Assembly: GCF_036711975.1 (NCBI RefSeq)
Contig: NC_091973.1
Span: 14,260,001 to 14,324,000, forward strand
Length of the DNA: 64,000 bases
Reading direction: 5' to 3'
Source of the DNA: Onthophagus taurus
Lineage: Eukaryota; Arthropoda; Insecta; Coleoptera; Scarabaeidae
The position numbers and the translations under genes are program-made. Below, in pieces: positions 53,560-64,000 of the stretch. Position 1 is the first letter of the stretch. Each line of letters starts with the position of its first letter. A model generated the notes under the pieces. It was not told where the DNA came from. It searched no databases and was given only the letters and a program-made list of their open reading frames with translations.

Positions 53560-55950
53560 CAAATTTCCTTTTTCCTGAATTGCTCAACTGCACGAGAATT
53601 TTTAAATAGGGTAATGTTTAAACTTTGCAACTTTTGAGTTCCTTGATAAAGGAACCTGTGGTTTAACCAACCTCACATGAAACTACATAAATACATACTC
53701 TACATTGACGAAAAATATATAGAATATTGTAACGGTTTTATTTGAAATAATTTGAAAACGCGAAATTTTTTTGGAAAAAAGTTATATGTTTGAAGGGTTA
53801 CATATAGATGAGGGGTTAAATTTTCTTCAATTTTCGGATCGTGGTTTTTTGGCGGAACGGGTTTGACGCGGCGGGCCGTTCTTGAAAACGTAGAGATTTT
53901 GGAGAAGTGGTTGAAGCGTTGAGCTAGCGACGAAAGTTTAAATTTTATTAACATCCGCGTGCGTTATTTTTACGTTGAGATCAAATTAAGGGTTTAGTAG
54001 TGCCCTCCAAAGTTATTTTGGGATTGTGGGTCTCATTGTGAATTTTTTTCGACGATTAATTCTTGTTGGTTTTTGCAAATTTTCGTCGGTACTCCTTTGG
54101 GAGGATTTTTCAAACCACGTTTTGCGTTTTTACGCGTGCTTCTAATAAATTTTCGTGCGTGAAGTGAGACGGTAAGAATAACGTTAATTCTTTTTCTCAT
54201 TGTTTCGTCGGTTATAGTTTTTTTACGTTTTTTTTTAGCTTCTTGTATTGGATATTTATTTTTGGTCTAAATTTTTCCCGTCTACGACCTGTCGATTTCG
54301 GTCCGTCAATCCAACAGGCGAACATCGTTAAAAACCGTCGTTCCCAAGATCGTATGACTTTTCCGGATAAAGAATTATCATCGGGAAAGTAAAATTTTCA
54401 GCGTGTGCAGAATTTTCAAGGTCAGATTACTTAATTTTCTCGTTCTCGGAACATTCGTCGAGTCGTCTTTTTCGTAACCTGTTAACAAACAAAAAAAAGC
54501 GTGTTTTTCAAATATATGAACGCTATATATATTTTGAGAAAAATATTGAATTAAATATATAATTTAATATAATAAAGTTTGAGATAAAAAAAAAAAGAAA
54601 AAGGAAAAAATTTATAAAAAAAAATAGAACAGTTTATTGTTACTTACCTAGAATTATGTTTGATATTTTTATACTTACCTGAAATAATTGGTTATTTATT
54701 ATTATTTGGTTTAGTTTATTTTTAGTTCATTTTCTTACTTTTTTTGATTTTGTAAGATCACAGTTAACTCGAGTAAACTTTGGTTAAATTAAATTTTTGT
54801 TTCTTATAGTTTTTGAATGATTATTATTATAATTGATTTATTTATTTTTTTTACTTGCACGAAAAGTTACTTTATTTTTTTTTAAATTCTTTTAATAGAG
54901 TATTATTATTATTATTATCCGTTTTGTTTTCTTTGATTTTCGTCATTCACTTTCACTTCAGAGTGGGTCCTGTTATGATTGGCATTGAGACAAGGAATAC
55001 TATCGTAGATCCACTGGCGCCCTATAAAAAAAAAAGAAATCCACCCCTTCTCTACTGAGATTGCCGGCACCTTGTTTTTCGTGGCGTTTTGTTTTGAGTT
55101 TTTTGATTATTAATTTTTTTTGTACGCTACAATATACAAAGCATAAGAAAATTCTAACTTACCACAAATATAACAAAGAGGAAGAAAATAATAGATAAGA
55201 TGAACAATTACATATATAAAGAAAAGAAAATAACAAAATAACGAAAAACACAATACCAAATAACAACACAATATAAAACAAAAGGTAAATGAACGAGAGA
55301 ACCAAGGCAAGTAGCACCTTGGCCCTGCAACATTATCTTCCCTTAAGCTACACTCCCATCCTAACCTACATAAATCCTAACATACAACCTACACCCTTTC
55401 CCAACATACCTACAATAATAAAATGAAATAAGAAATAGAACATAAATAGTGATAGAGAAATAATTCGAAAGTTCATAAAAGGAAAAGATTAAAAATTTTA
55501 AATTTCAAATTTGAATTTAAGTTTCGAAACATAAAAACAGTTAATTTTGCATTATTAACTGTTCTCAATGATACCAACCAAACACGAAATATCACAATCC
55601 TCCATTACTAAACACGCCACAACAACGAGAAAATTAAAAGTTATATAAGTAATCGATAAACATCAATAACAACAAATAGAAAAACGGAACATGGTGAATT
55701 TATTCATGAAAATAGACGTAAGTTTACTTTGTTTTATTATATTTTAAGATAATTAGCTAATTAAGAACAAATTCAACAACATAACCTTAGATAATTTAAA
55801 ACGTAGTTAAGATAATTGTTTAGGCAACCCAAATAACAAACCAAATTTTTTATGTAACCATGACAATTTTGTCGATTTCAAATGTTATAAATAAAACAAG
55901 AAGCCAATGTTGTATTCGTTATTAAAACGACGCTTTTTATTCGATCCTCT
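53560..55950. other. No gene recognised (AT-rich)
   Basis: Mostly long T and A runs with a GC-richer stretch at 53800-54480. The segment 53630-53700 (CTTGATAAAGGAACC... ACATGAAAC) resembles a Penelope terminal hairpin motif. The 67- and 66-residue frames at 54855 and 55110 are hydrophobic low-complexity and not called. Confidence 0.4.
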
Positions 55951-55964
55951 GAAGAATTCAACTT

Positions 55965-56140
55965 CGAACCACAATTCAAGTAAGAACTTTCCAATTTTTC
56001 TTTCGAACCAACACCTACAATTATTCCCGACATTTGTCGCGCGAACAATAATAATAATGAACATTTATAATTGTAACAGGACTTCTTCCTGATGATGAGG
56101 GCTCAGATTCCTCGAAACATGTAGAAAACACAAAAATAAA
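55965..56140 (+). other. Penelope-like terminal piece with intron and hammerhead-like motif
   Basis: AATTCAAGTAAGAACTTTCC (donor-like, about 55978) through TTATAATTGTAACAG (acceptor-like, 56079), then CTGATGATGAGGG...CCTCGAAAC (56089-56118). The GAGG/CCTC arms could form stem II of a hammerhead and CTGATGA...GAAA the core, again with one extra base. Compare 31290-31440. Confidence 0.45.
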
Positions 56141-56159
56141 TAACATCGATAAAGTACAA

Positions 56160-57310
56160 AAAAAATAATTTAACCTCATATCCAAAATCACCGGAATTAG
56201 ACCTTTATAAGGAACTTCACATTAATAAAACTAAAGATAAAAACAATAAACTTCTCAATGATTTAACTAACATTGATAACAAAAATAGATTTTTCATTTC
56301 ATTCATTTAACATTAATTCAATCTTCTTATAAATTATAATGTTCACTTTTATTTTTTGACTTCTAAACCTATTTTCAAATTTAATTTACAACCATCTTAC
56401 TCTTTCACAGAATTTCTCCGTCTTGTTCAATACATTCATACGCAGTCAATTCATTTCTTAACGCCAGTACACCTTTGATTCCCTTACTTATTGGTTGCTC
56501 ACATATTTTGTAAGTAGATTTTTTCAAAATTAAATTTTATAATGTTCTATAATATGGTCTTGGGTTCCCTAACACTTGGTTCTTTTACAGAAAATTAATT
56601 TTTACGTTTATAAACTTCGTTTTGGTGGTTTATTTATCCACGTGGTTTTACCAAAAAAAATTTTTTAACGATGAAGTAAGTCGCCATTTTTGGTAGCACG
56701 CTGCCCTGATCTAATATTTTTCAATTATTTTACAGAAATACTTCGATGATATTTAATTGAATTTTAAGCAATTATTTCCACAAAAATTAACGCTCCCTTC
56801 AGGTATCAATTTTGAGTTTCGATGATATTTTGCAGCCCTTTTCGAATTGTTTCAACTTGTAACATGCCTAAAATAATAAGCATGAACCCTCATCATTAAC
56901 CTTTCACGGTAAATATATATTTTTTGAATTTTTTAAGAATGTTTAAAGGGATTTTCAAGGGTTTTTTAAATGTTAATTTCAATAATAATCTTATATAACT
57001 TCTTTATATCACAACTTTTCTTACAATGTGTATTTTAATCTTTAGTCGTGCCAGAACAAGGACACGTTGGTGTTTCGAAACAGCTATACACAAAAATAAA
57101 AATAAAACATTTTTCATCGTTACATCGTTTCATTGGTTTAATTTTTTATAATCTCTATAATAACCTGTAGCGTGATCGTGATCACTGACTTTATTATTAG
57201 TGAAATTTAAATCAAAAGTAGTTGAACATAAAGAACAAATTCTATTTGCTCTTCTGGTGTAAGTGGAACCATTGGGATATTTAGATCTAAATATTTTGTA
57301 AAACTTTCAG
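56160..57310. other. No gene recognised; third Penelope-like terminus possible
   Basis: A short frame NLISKSPELDLYKELHINKT (56170-56230) might be Penelope N-terminal sequence. Around 57042-57090 an acceptor-like TTTAG is followed by TCGTGCCAGAACAAGG...TTTCGAAACAGC, similar in layout to the other two termini. Otherwise AT-rich. Confidence 0.35.
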
Positions 57311-57324
57311 CCTCCTTGCGCAAT

Positions 57325-57540
57325 TCTAAAATTTACCTCATGATCGATAGATGGTGTAGCTTAAAATTTACCGGATGATCGATAGATGGCGCTGTCATGT
57401 TTTTAATTCTATACGCTATTGTTAAAATTTACCTGATTATCGATAGATGGCATAGCTTAAAATTTACCTGATGATCGATAGATGGTGCAGTTTAAAATTT
57501 ACCTGATGATCGATACATGGGGCTGTTATATTGTTAAGTT
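57325..57540. repeat. About 36-bp tandem repeat with CGATAGATGG core
   Basis: Five units of the form AAAATTTACCTGATGATCGA + TAGATGGTGCAGTTTA, with one longer spacer at 57395-57425. The core GATAGATGGCGC reappears once at 62488-62499, beyond the LINE 3' end. The array lies directly 5' of the LINE at 57640. Confidence 0.85.
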
Positions 57541-59282
57541 GGATCGGAAATTGCTCCCTCTGTGACGTCACGCGCCAACGTTAGCGCGGGAAATTTGAAA
57601 TTAAAGAAATTCAAAAAAGTGTGGGATTTTTAAAAGTTAATTACATGGTAACTAACATTGAGGATACTGACACCAAATCCAAGATACTGGATCTTGGTAT
57701 ATCGGACCACACAGTGTAAATATTAACTATACGCTATAATACCGAAATCCCAAAGAATATCACTAGATACACTCGAAATTTATCTTCAAAAAACTTAAAT
57801 AGACTATGCACATTGCTCCGAGAGATAGACTGGAGTATGATATATAACCCATCAATTACTTTACAAGATAAATTCAACTGGTTTCACAAGACATTAACTA
57901 CAATATATAACGACGCGTGTCCCACAAGGAACATACAACAATGTAAACCAAAAAAAAAATGGATAACCGACAGAATAAAACAGGTGAGTGTATCACTCAA
58001 AAATCTCCATTGGACAATAAAAAATATACAACCTAGATAAAATTGAAAACTCTTCAAATAAAAGTAGAGCGATGTGGTCAATTGTCAATGAAAATCGAGG
58101 GAAAAGAAGACCAGACCAACGAATCACACTACAAAATGATGGTGCGGAGGTTTGCGACGAACATTGGTATCAAAATTATTTGCCGAGTATTTCGCGAATG
58201 TTACTAATGCACAAATAAATCAACATTTTAAAGGTAAAGTGTCATAGTCTTGCACAACAAGTGAACTGCAACCTTTTACAATTTTCGTGAAACCGGTGTG
58301 CGTGGAACATATCATAAAGGTTATTAAAGACTTACGTAACGCTCAACGTTCCAGTGCTGAAGGCAATAGCTGATACAACAGCGAAACCCATTAGCGAACT
58401 TGTAAATCTGCCAATTAGCGAAGGTGTATTACCCAATATACTAAAAAACTCTGTTGTTATCCCAATCCATAAAAAAGGTCCGCTCTCGGACATAGCAAAT
58501 TACAGACCAATAAGTATACAAAATACAATATCAAAAATTTTTGAGAAAACCGTAATCCAGCAAGTTGTGACATTCTTAGAAACCAAATTAATATTGAATA
58601 ATTTTCAACATGGATTTAGAATTGGTAGATCAACGGAAACTGCATGTGTAGATTTAGTATCGGTTATCTATAAAGCTTCTGATCAAAAACAAAAAACAGC
58701 AGCATTATTTTTTGACATGTCTCGTGCATTTGACAGCGTAGATCTAAAATTTCTCTTGAATAAATTATCTAGCGTTGGTATAAGAGGTAACATTTTAAGT
58801 TGGTTCGAGTCATTTCTAAGTTATCGAACGATCTATGTATCGGTTCCAGGCGTAAAATCCGACGAATATAATCTGGACTGTGCCGTTGGTCAGGGTACAA
58901 TTATTAGCCCTATACTCCTCGTACTATTTATAAACGATTTACCAAGTTATTTAAGTGGACGACTCTTCCATAATAATTAACATTCCCGATGTTACGTCAT
59001 TGGAAAATTATATATCAGGCATTGTAAAAAAATTCGACACATGGTGCTACAAAAATAAACTAATACTGAATGTAGCAAAAACTCAATATTTATACTTTGG
59101 TAAGGAACAACTTTCCACTCCTAACATCAGTGTAGCCACCAGTGTTCGATGCCTCTGGATCTATTTCGACAACGATTTATCCTGGTCGCCGCACATCGAT
59201 CACATATGTAAAAAAATTGCTCAGTCTTACTATGCTATGTTAAACTTAAGATCGGAGTTACCTAAAGATGCGTTTTGCAATT

Positions 59283-61920
59283 GAAGGGGTCAGTGCAAGA
59301 AGTGGACATGTCCAGTTTTTGGTGAAAATTACTTTTTGATGTAGATATGTTCTCTGAAGAATTTTGCATCGTCGTGTGCAAGAAGCAGACCTTTATTTAT
59401 ACAGCCAACAATACAGCAGAGTAATGTTTGTTGTCTACCCTACAATACTTTGCAAGAACCGGACATGACATGGACATATCTCTTTCTTGCACAGTATTCT
59501 TCTGTGAATTATTCAGCTTGTTAAAAGTTCGTGTGTTAACGTTGTCCCACAAAAACGTAATTTAATAATAAAATAATAATGAGTTCGGGATCTGAAGAAG
59601 ATCCATTTGGTGGAGATGATTCTGATGTTGATCGTGATTATAAACCAAATGAGCTAAGTGAATCAAGTTTGGAAAACAGTGATGAAAATGATCATAACCT
59701 AACCAACCGAAGAGGGAAAAAACGGTTAATGAATAAGAAAACAATGGAAACGAAACATACGAAAGGAAAATCGCAACTCAGGCAAAGAATATGTTAATAC
59801 TTCTAATGTTGTTGTACCAGAGAGAGTAATGGGAAATTCTTGCAACTGTAGACTAAACTGTTTTCATAAAATATTCCTTGCAGATAGACAAAAACTTTTC
59901 GATAACTTCAATAAGCTACCAAGTAAAGATCTTCAAGATTCTTATTTATGTCACTTTATTACCGTGACTGACGTCGCACGAAAAAGACAACGTATGGACC
60001 AACAATTCAAACCAAAAAGTATTAGTTGCAAATTTAGTGTAAGCATTTTTTGTCCTAATGTTTAGCATCAACTTATTATTTTTTATTTCAGGTTAAAGAT
60101 GGTGTGAAGAATTTTCAAATCTGTAAAAATGCGTTACTGACAATACATGGTATTAACAAAGGAAGAATAGATAGATTAATCAATCATTTAAAAAATAATG
60201 CCACCCCTCCAACAGATCTAAGAGGACGACATAATAATAGACCAAATAAAATTTCTCAAGACATTGTTGACCAGATCCACAACCATATATTAAGCTTTCC
60301 GAAATATAAGTCTCATTACAGCAGAAATGATAACTTAAGCAAATATTATCTTTCACCTTTACTAAATGTTGCCAAATTACACATGTTGTATCTGGAAAAA
60401 CATGAACCTGGATATATTCATTATAGAATACTACAAGAGAATGGAACGAATGAAAATTTTAAACCTGTGGTGCAATATGAATTTTTTAGGAAATACTTCA
60501 CAGAAAATTTTAATATCACATTCGGCAGTCCAAAATCTGACACGTGTCAAAAATGTGACAAATTGATTAAACAAATTGACTCTGCTGACACAGAAGATGA
60601 GAAAAACAGACTTCAAACTGAAAAATCGCTTCATGTTTCAAAAGCACAAACTTTCTATGAGGATCTTAAAGATAAATCGGAACTATCGAAAACTGCTGCT
60701 CACGTGGAAGTTATAACATTCGACTTCCAACAAAATTTTCCATTACCAGTATCATCAAGTGGAGATGTATTCTATAAGATTCAAATGTGGGTCTATAACT
60801 TCTGTATTCATGTTGCAAGCACTGGCAAAAGTTACTTTTTTCTATACGATGAAACCATTGCTGGAAAAGGACAAAACGAAGTAATCAGTCTACTACATTA
60901 TTTCTTCAAACATGTTATTAGGCCAGAAGTTACAGGTCTTTACTCTGACAACTGCGCTTCTCAAAACAAAAATTTTGTAATGGTTCAATACCTTTTTACA
61001 CTAGTAGAAATGAAAAGATTTAAATTAATTCACCACCGCTTTCCTGAACCAGGTCACAGTTTTTTACCTTGTGATAGATGTTTTGCAGCTATTGAAAAAA
61101 GAAAGCGACGATATGACAAAATTTATCTTCCAAGCGAGTACAGCAAAATCATTAAAGAATTTGAAAAAAATTTTCATGTTATAAAACCTGACCAAATTAT
61201 GTTTCTAAATTTTAAAGAACATTTTATGCCAAGTTTCAAAAAGAATCCCAGTACGAAAAAAAAACAAATTTACAATATCGAAATATAGAATCTTTCAATA
61301 TGAAATGGCAAAATTGCCAAAGATTTCATGTAGCGTTTCAGTATCACTACCAATATTCGAAGAGTTTGAACTTAAAATAAATAATAAAATTTCTCTGACA
61401 ATGCCCCTAGATACGAACATTTTATACATAAAATGAAGAAAATTAAAGAAGCAGAAATTCGAACATGTGATGTCTCTTGCTACAAATTATGTACCAGCAT
61501 CGGATCAGTGGTTCTATGAGAAAATTAAAAACTTTCATCAGGATTTCCTACAACCTGAAGAAAGAACATCTTGCTCGGAATTTGAAGATGATGATTAATG
61601 TTAATGTTACAACTATGGTAGAATTAAATAAACAATACTTAATAAAATTAATGTTTTTTATTAAATTAAAGATAATATATAAATAATTTAATAAATACTG
61701 AAAAAAAACCTGTGCAAAAAGTGGACATGTCCATTATTATTACTATTGTTATTAGACAAGTAAAAATATAAAATGGGAATAATTTATAAAAAAAGTAACC
61801 ACATTTAACTGTCCAAATTCAAAATTTGATTAATTATATTAATAAATACTAAAAACGTTTTTTACCCAATCTGTAAAATTTTTAAAAGTGGACAAGTCCA
61901 CTTCTTGCATTAACCCCTTC
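59283..61920. mobile_element. DNA transposon (Sola-like?) inserted in a LINE, 2,638 bp
   Basis: Left end GAAGGGGTCAGTGCAAGAAG and right end CTTCTTGCATTAACCCCTTC are inverted repeats of about 30 bp with few mismatches. The flanks are AATT on both sides (59279-59282 and 61921-61924), a 4-bp duplication; because CAATTG is palindromic the exact edge could shift. Removing the element joins the LINE frame. It encodes one transposase-like gene. Subterminal copies of the palindrome TGGACATGTCCA occur near both ends. Sola elements are known to make 4-bp duplications, but the superfamily is tentative. Confidence 0.85.
59579..61598 (+). pseudogene. Transposase-like protein with SDNCASQNKN motif (three frame breaks)
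   Basis: N-terminal acidic region MSSGSEEDPFGGDDSDVDRD (59579). After a frame change near 59795 come CNCRLNCFHKIFLADRQKLF and RQRMDQQFKPKSISCKFS. A 53-base intron (60039-60091, GTAAGC...TTTCAG) joins in frame to VKDGVKNFQICKNALLTIHG. Then SPLLNVAKLHMLYLEKHEPG, SPKSDTCQKCDKLI (metal-binding-like Cys pair), EVITFDFQQNFPLP (first Asp), LYDETIAGKGQNEV, GLYSDNCASQNKNFVM (second Asp) and HRFPEPGHSFLPCDRCFAAI (third acidic region). The last part, past a shift in an A run near 61260, reads ISCSVSVSLPIFEEFELKIN and ends at a TAA (61598). This is a family common in arthropod genomes; I recall the motif but not a firm name. Confidence 0.75.
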
Positions 61921-62400
61921 AATTGTACTACTCCCCGTACATTCCCATATTTCTTACGGCATATTACTGTCATCAAGAGGCTTTTCGTTTTGCAAAGGCG
62001 CGTAATAAGGTTAATATTTAACTTAAAACAGAGGGATTCCTGTCGTCCTGTGTTTAGAAAACACAAAATGTTGACGGTAATTGCGATATACATATATAAA
62101 TGTTGCATGTACGTGAAATCTAATAGCGACAAATTTAAACCCGTACCGTCCCACCACGCATATAATACTAGAAACATCAACATATTAACTTTAGACTTGC
62201 ACAACTCGGCATTGTACGAAAACTCGCCGCTCTACTCGTGCGCCAATATATTTAACAAATTACCAAATGTTGTTAAATCTTTACCTTTGGACAAATTTAA
62301 AATTACTCTCTGGATGAATACTATAACGATTAGTACTTATTTTTGACATACCTTATACTACTAACTATAGTCTGAAAGGGTGAATAAAGGTGATTTGATT

Positions 62401-63200
62401 TGATTTGATTGAAAACCTAACCTAAAAATTTATCCTGACGCCATCTTGTAGTGTGCGGCGAAGGGGGAGGAGGTTTACCGGATGAGCGATAGATGGCGCG
62501 CGCGTAAATTCCAAAATTTAATTTTACCTAACAGACTTTGAAACCTTAAAGGCGTGCATCACAACGTTTGAATGCGCGCGCTCAGGAAATTAGGAATATT
62601 TCGGAAATAATGCAATCAACCCAACTTAGGTATATTGAAGCAGTTTAAAATAAAACTTACAAATAGATATTATCATCAATGTATATGCACAATTAAACAA
62701 ATAAACTCTAAATTTATCGGTACTTTTTACAAATTCAATTATATGAGTAGGCTTCGGTTTACCAAGATCCCTGGTACCTTTATACACTATACATTGATCT
62801 TCTAACTTCAAAAATTTCTTGATCGATAATATAATTAGCGAGCCGGTTACGCAAAAACGTTGAGAAAGCAGCTTCTAACTCCATCAGTACCGAAGGCCAG
62901 GCGCAGATCGGAAGACGCTTTGCATGTAGAATGGGGTAAGGTAAATCCAACTGAAGTTCGGATACATTTTTCTTCCGTTTAAACTCAGAGAGGCCCAAAT
63001 CTACATAAAATGCAAATTAACTAGTTTTTATTAAATCACCAAGGTTAAGTAAAGTCCAATGCACCACGCCAGCGGGAGTGTTAAGTTAACTTGTGGTTAC
63101 AATAATGCTGAGCAATAGAATTATTAACGGAAAGGAAATACATACAGATAAATAGAAATTTAAACCGTTAATTCTAAGGAGCAATATTAGGAAGCAATCA
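62401..63200. other. Unresolved segment; possible minus-strand coding remnant
   Basis: GC-richer stretch at 62440-62510 with one GATAGATGGCGC motif. On the minus strand, 62998-62780 (MGLSEFKRKKNVSELQLDLP, CAWPSVLMELEAAFSTFLRN) and an overlapping frame 62811-62626 (LKLEDQCIVYKGTRDLGKPK) look protein-like and might be one broken coding region. No family recognised. Confidence 0.3.
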
Positions 63201-63309
63201 ATTAAATGTTTAAATTTAATTTTAAGTTTACATTTTCGATAAATTTCATAACATCCATCATTAATATCATTAAAATCTCCATAATAATAAAAATACATTT
63301 TCCAAACGC

Positions 63310-64000
63310 AAAGTTCATGATTTGGTTATTTCATGTATTTCAAATATTTAATAAAGAGATTTCTGCTAAAAAAATGAATATTACAACCAGTGAAGTTCAA
63401 AAGAGCAAATTGTTTCTACAAAAATTAACTTATGCTAAATCAGAGCATGAATATGACACAATTTACAAAGAAATGATAGACAATGTACTTGAAATTGTAA
63501 AAGATTATTATGAAACAAACTGGGCCCCTATTACTGATCAATGGGTAAAATATCTGTCTTTCCAAAATTTATGTCTATCAAATACTACAATCAGTTGGAG
63601 AACTTAAACTTTAATTTAAAAAGCGTAATAAGCCGATATAGCCCTCTAGAAGATTTTATCAAGCACTTGTTTGTTTACATAAACAGGTTCCGTACTGGAC
63701 AAGACGTCAAAATCTCACAAATGTTAAACAAGCGTTTGGCAAAGCCGTTTAAGACTGGATCTGTGAAAGCGTTATATTGCGAACTTTTGACGACATTTGC
63801 ATATGAAAAAGTTGAAAAACAGCTTGAATTGTCAGATTCATGTACTGACTTCAAAAATATTGAGGATGACACATTTTTGGCTATATCGACAGAAGGACTG
63901 TTAAAAATAACACCATTAGATTGTGAATGCATGTTCCGTAAATCCAATCAGTTACCCTGCAGACATATATTTAAATGCAGAAAACTTTTATCATTGTCTT
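63310..64000 (+). pseudogene. SWIM zinc-finger (ZSWIM-like, MULE-derived) protein, partial
   Basis: Plus-strand pieces: KLFLQKLTYAKSEHEYDTIY, YYETNWAPITDQWVKYLSF (to 63595), then after a -1 type frame change near 63575 NQLENLNFNLKSVISRYSPL, EDFIKHLFVYINRF, FKTGSVKALYCELLTTFAYE, and at the end LDCECMFRKSNQLPCRHIF, a SWIM finger (C-x-C ... C-x-H). TNxRLENxN-like and SWIM motifs together are the C-terminal region of ZSWIM1/3-type or Mutator-like transposase-derived proteins. Runs off the right edge. Confidence 0.65.

Larger units (their letters stand above)
57640..62400 (+). pseudogene. LINE RT (Jockey/CR1-like) split by DNA transposon
   Basis: Open pieces on the plus strand: SSKNLNRLCTLLREIDWSMI and NPSITLQDKFNWFHKTLTTI (endonuclease-RT linker), LRNAQRSSAEG-like, and the RT ISEGVLPNILKNSVVIPIHK, NYRPISIQNTISKIFEKTVI, NNFQHGFRIGRSTETACVDL, ALFFDMSRAFDSVDLKFLL and CAVGQGTIISPILLVLFIND. 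The YxDD box lies at a frame break (58955), where DDSSIIINIPDVTSLENYIS continues in another frame. The frame is cut at 59282 by the DNA transposon and continues at 61925 without a shift (TFPYFLRHITVIKRLFVLQR, RPVFRKHKMLTVIAIYIYKC), ending at 62344. The 3' end has GTGATTTGATTTGATTTGATT, a LINE tail. Confidence 0.85.

Noticed and set aside
1-64000. CRISPR arrays, bacterial operons, tRNA and rRNA genes
   Set aside because: Tandem repeats seen here have no spacer structure; introns, LINEs and insect-type transposons show eukaryotic DNA; no cloverleaf or rRNA-like stretch was recognised by eye.

Overview
The window is AT-rich eukaryotic DNA, almost certainly from an arthropod and most likely an insect. 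It is essentially a graveyard of nested transposable elements. I found no convincing single-copy host gene, no tRNA or rRNA gene and no CRISPR. The insect assignment rests on the mix of families: a Polinton/Maverick, piggyBac, P-like THAP elements, an ISL2EU-type element, BEL/Pao and Gypsy retrotransposons, several LINEs and a Penelope-like element. The species cannot be named from the sequence.

1-5.07 kb: a decayed LINE ORF1 on the minus strand, a C-terminal remnant of a P/THAP9 transposase, a 1.2 kb foldback element, and a short inverted-repeat element with a 7-bp target duplication.

5.08-20.29 kb: a nearly complete, about 15.2 kb Polinton with roughly 600-bp terminal inverted repeats whose tips can fold into 22-bp hairpins. 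Rightwards it carries a protein-primed family B DNA polymerase with one short intron and two frameshifts. Leftwards it carries an integrase with a chromodomain, a small protein, a large coiled protein preceded by an array of repeated splice-donor-like sites, two small Cys/His proteins, a major capsid candidate, a small basic protein, a minor capsid candidate, an adenain-type protease that has lost its ATG, a phospholipase A2-like virion protein, and two further conserved-looking proteins. Most of these reading frames are open, so the element looks like a recently inactivated endogenous virus-like transposon. I could not find a packaging ATPase.

20.3-32.6 kb: a 2.0 kb internally deleted P-like element with 8-bp target duplications abuts the Polinton. 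It is followed by a Gypsy integrase tail, a second truncated Polinton copy cut by a Gypsy 5' LTR plus gag, piggyBac remnants, a mariner-like MITE, a LINE fragment, and a BEL/Pao element split by a 2.27 kb insertion.

32.6-46.8 kb: 38-bp minisatellites border a scrambled Gypsy remnant. Then come a second BEL/Pao tail, a LINE 3' half, an ISL2EU-type element (YqaJ nuclease gene facing a THAP/DDE transposase gene), and the best preserved Gypsy element (gag-protease-RT-RNase H-integrase, minus strand, a few lesions).

46.8-64 kb: another LINE 3' half, a Gypsy gag fragment, an approximately 58-bp tandem array that flanks a minus-strand LINE, a Penelope-like element with RT and GIY-YIG parts, and a 36-bp tandem array. 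After these comes a LINE split by a 2.64 kb DNA transposon with 4-bp AATT duplications and repeated palindromic subterminal sites. The window closes with a SWIM-zinc-finger protein fragment running off the edge.

All identifications are by reading motifs and translated sequence. No database search was possible.
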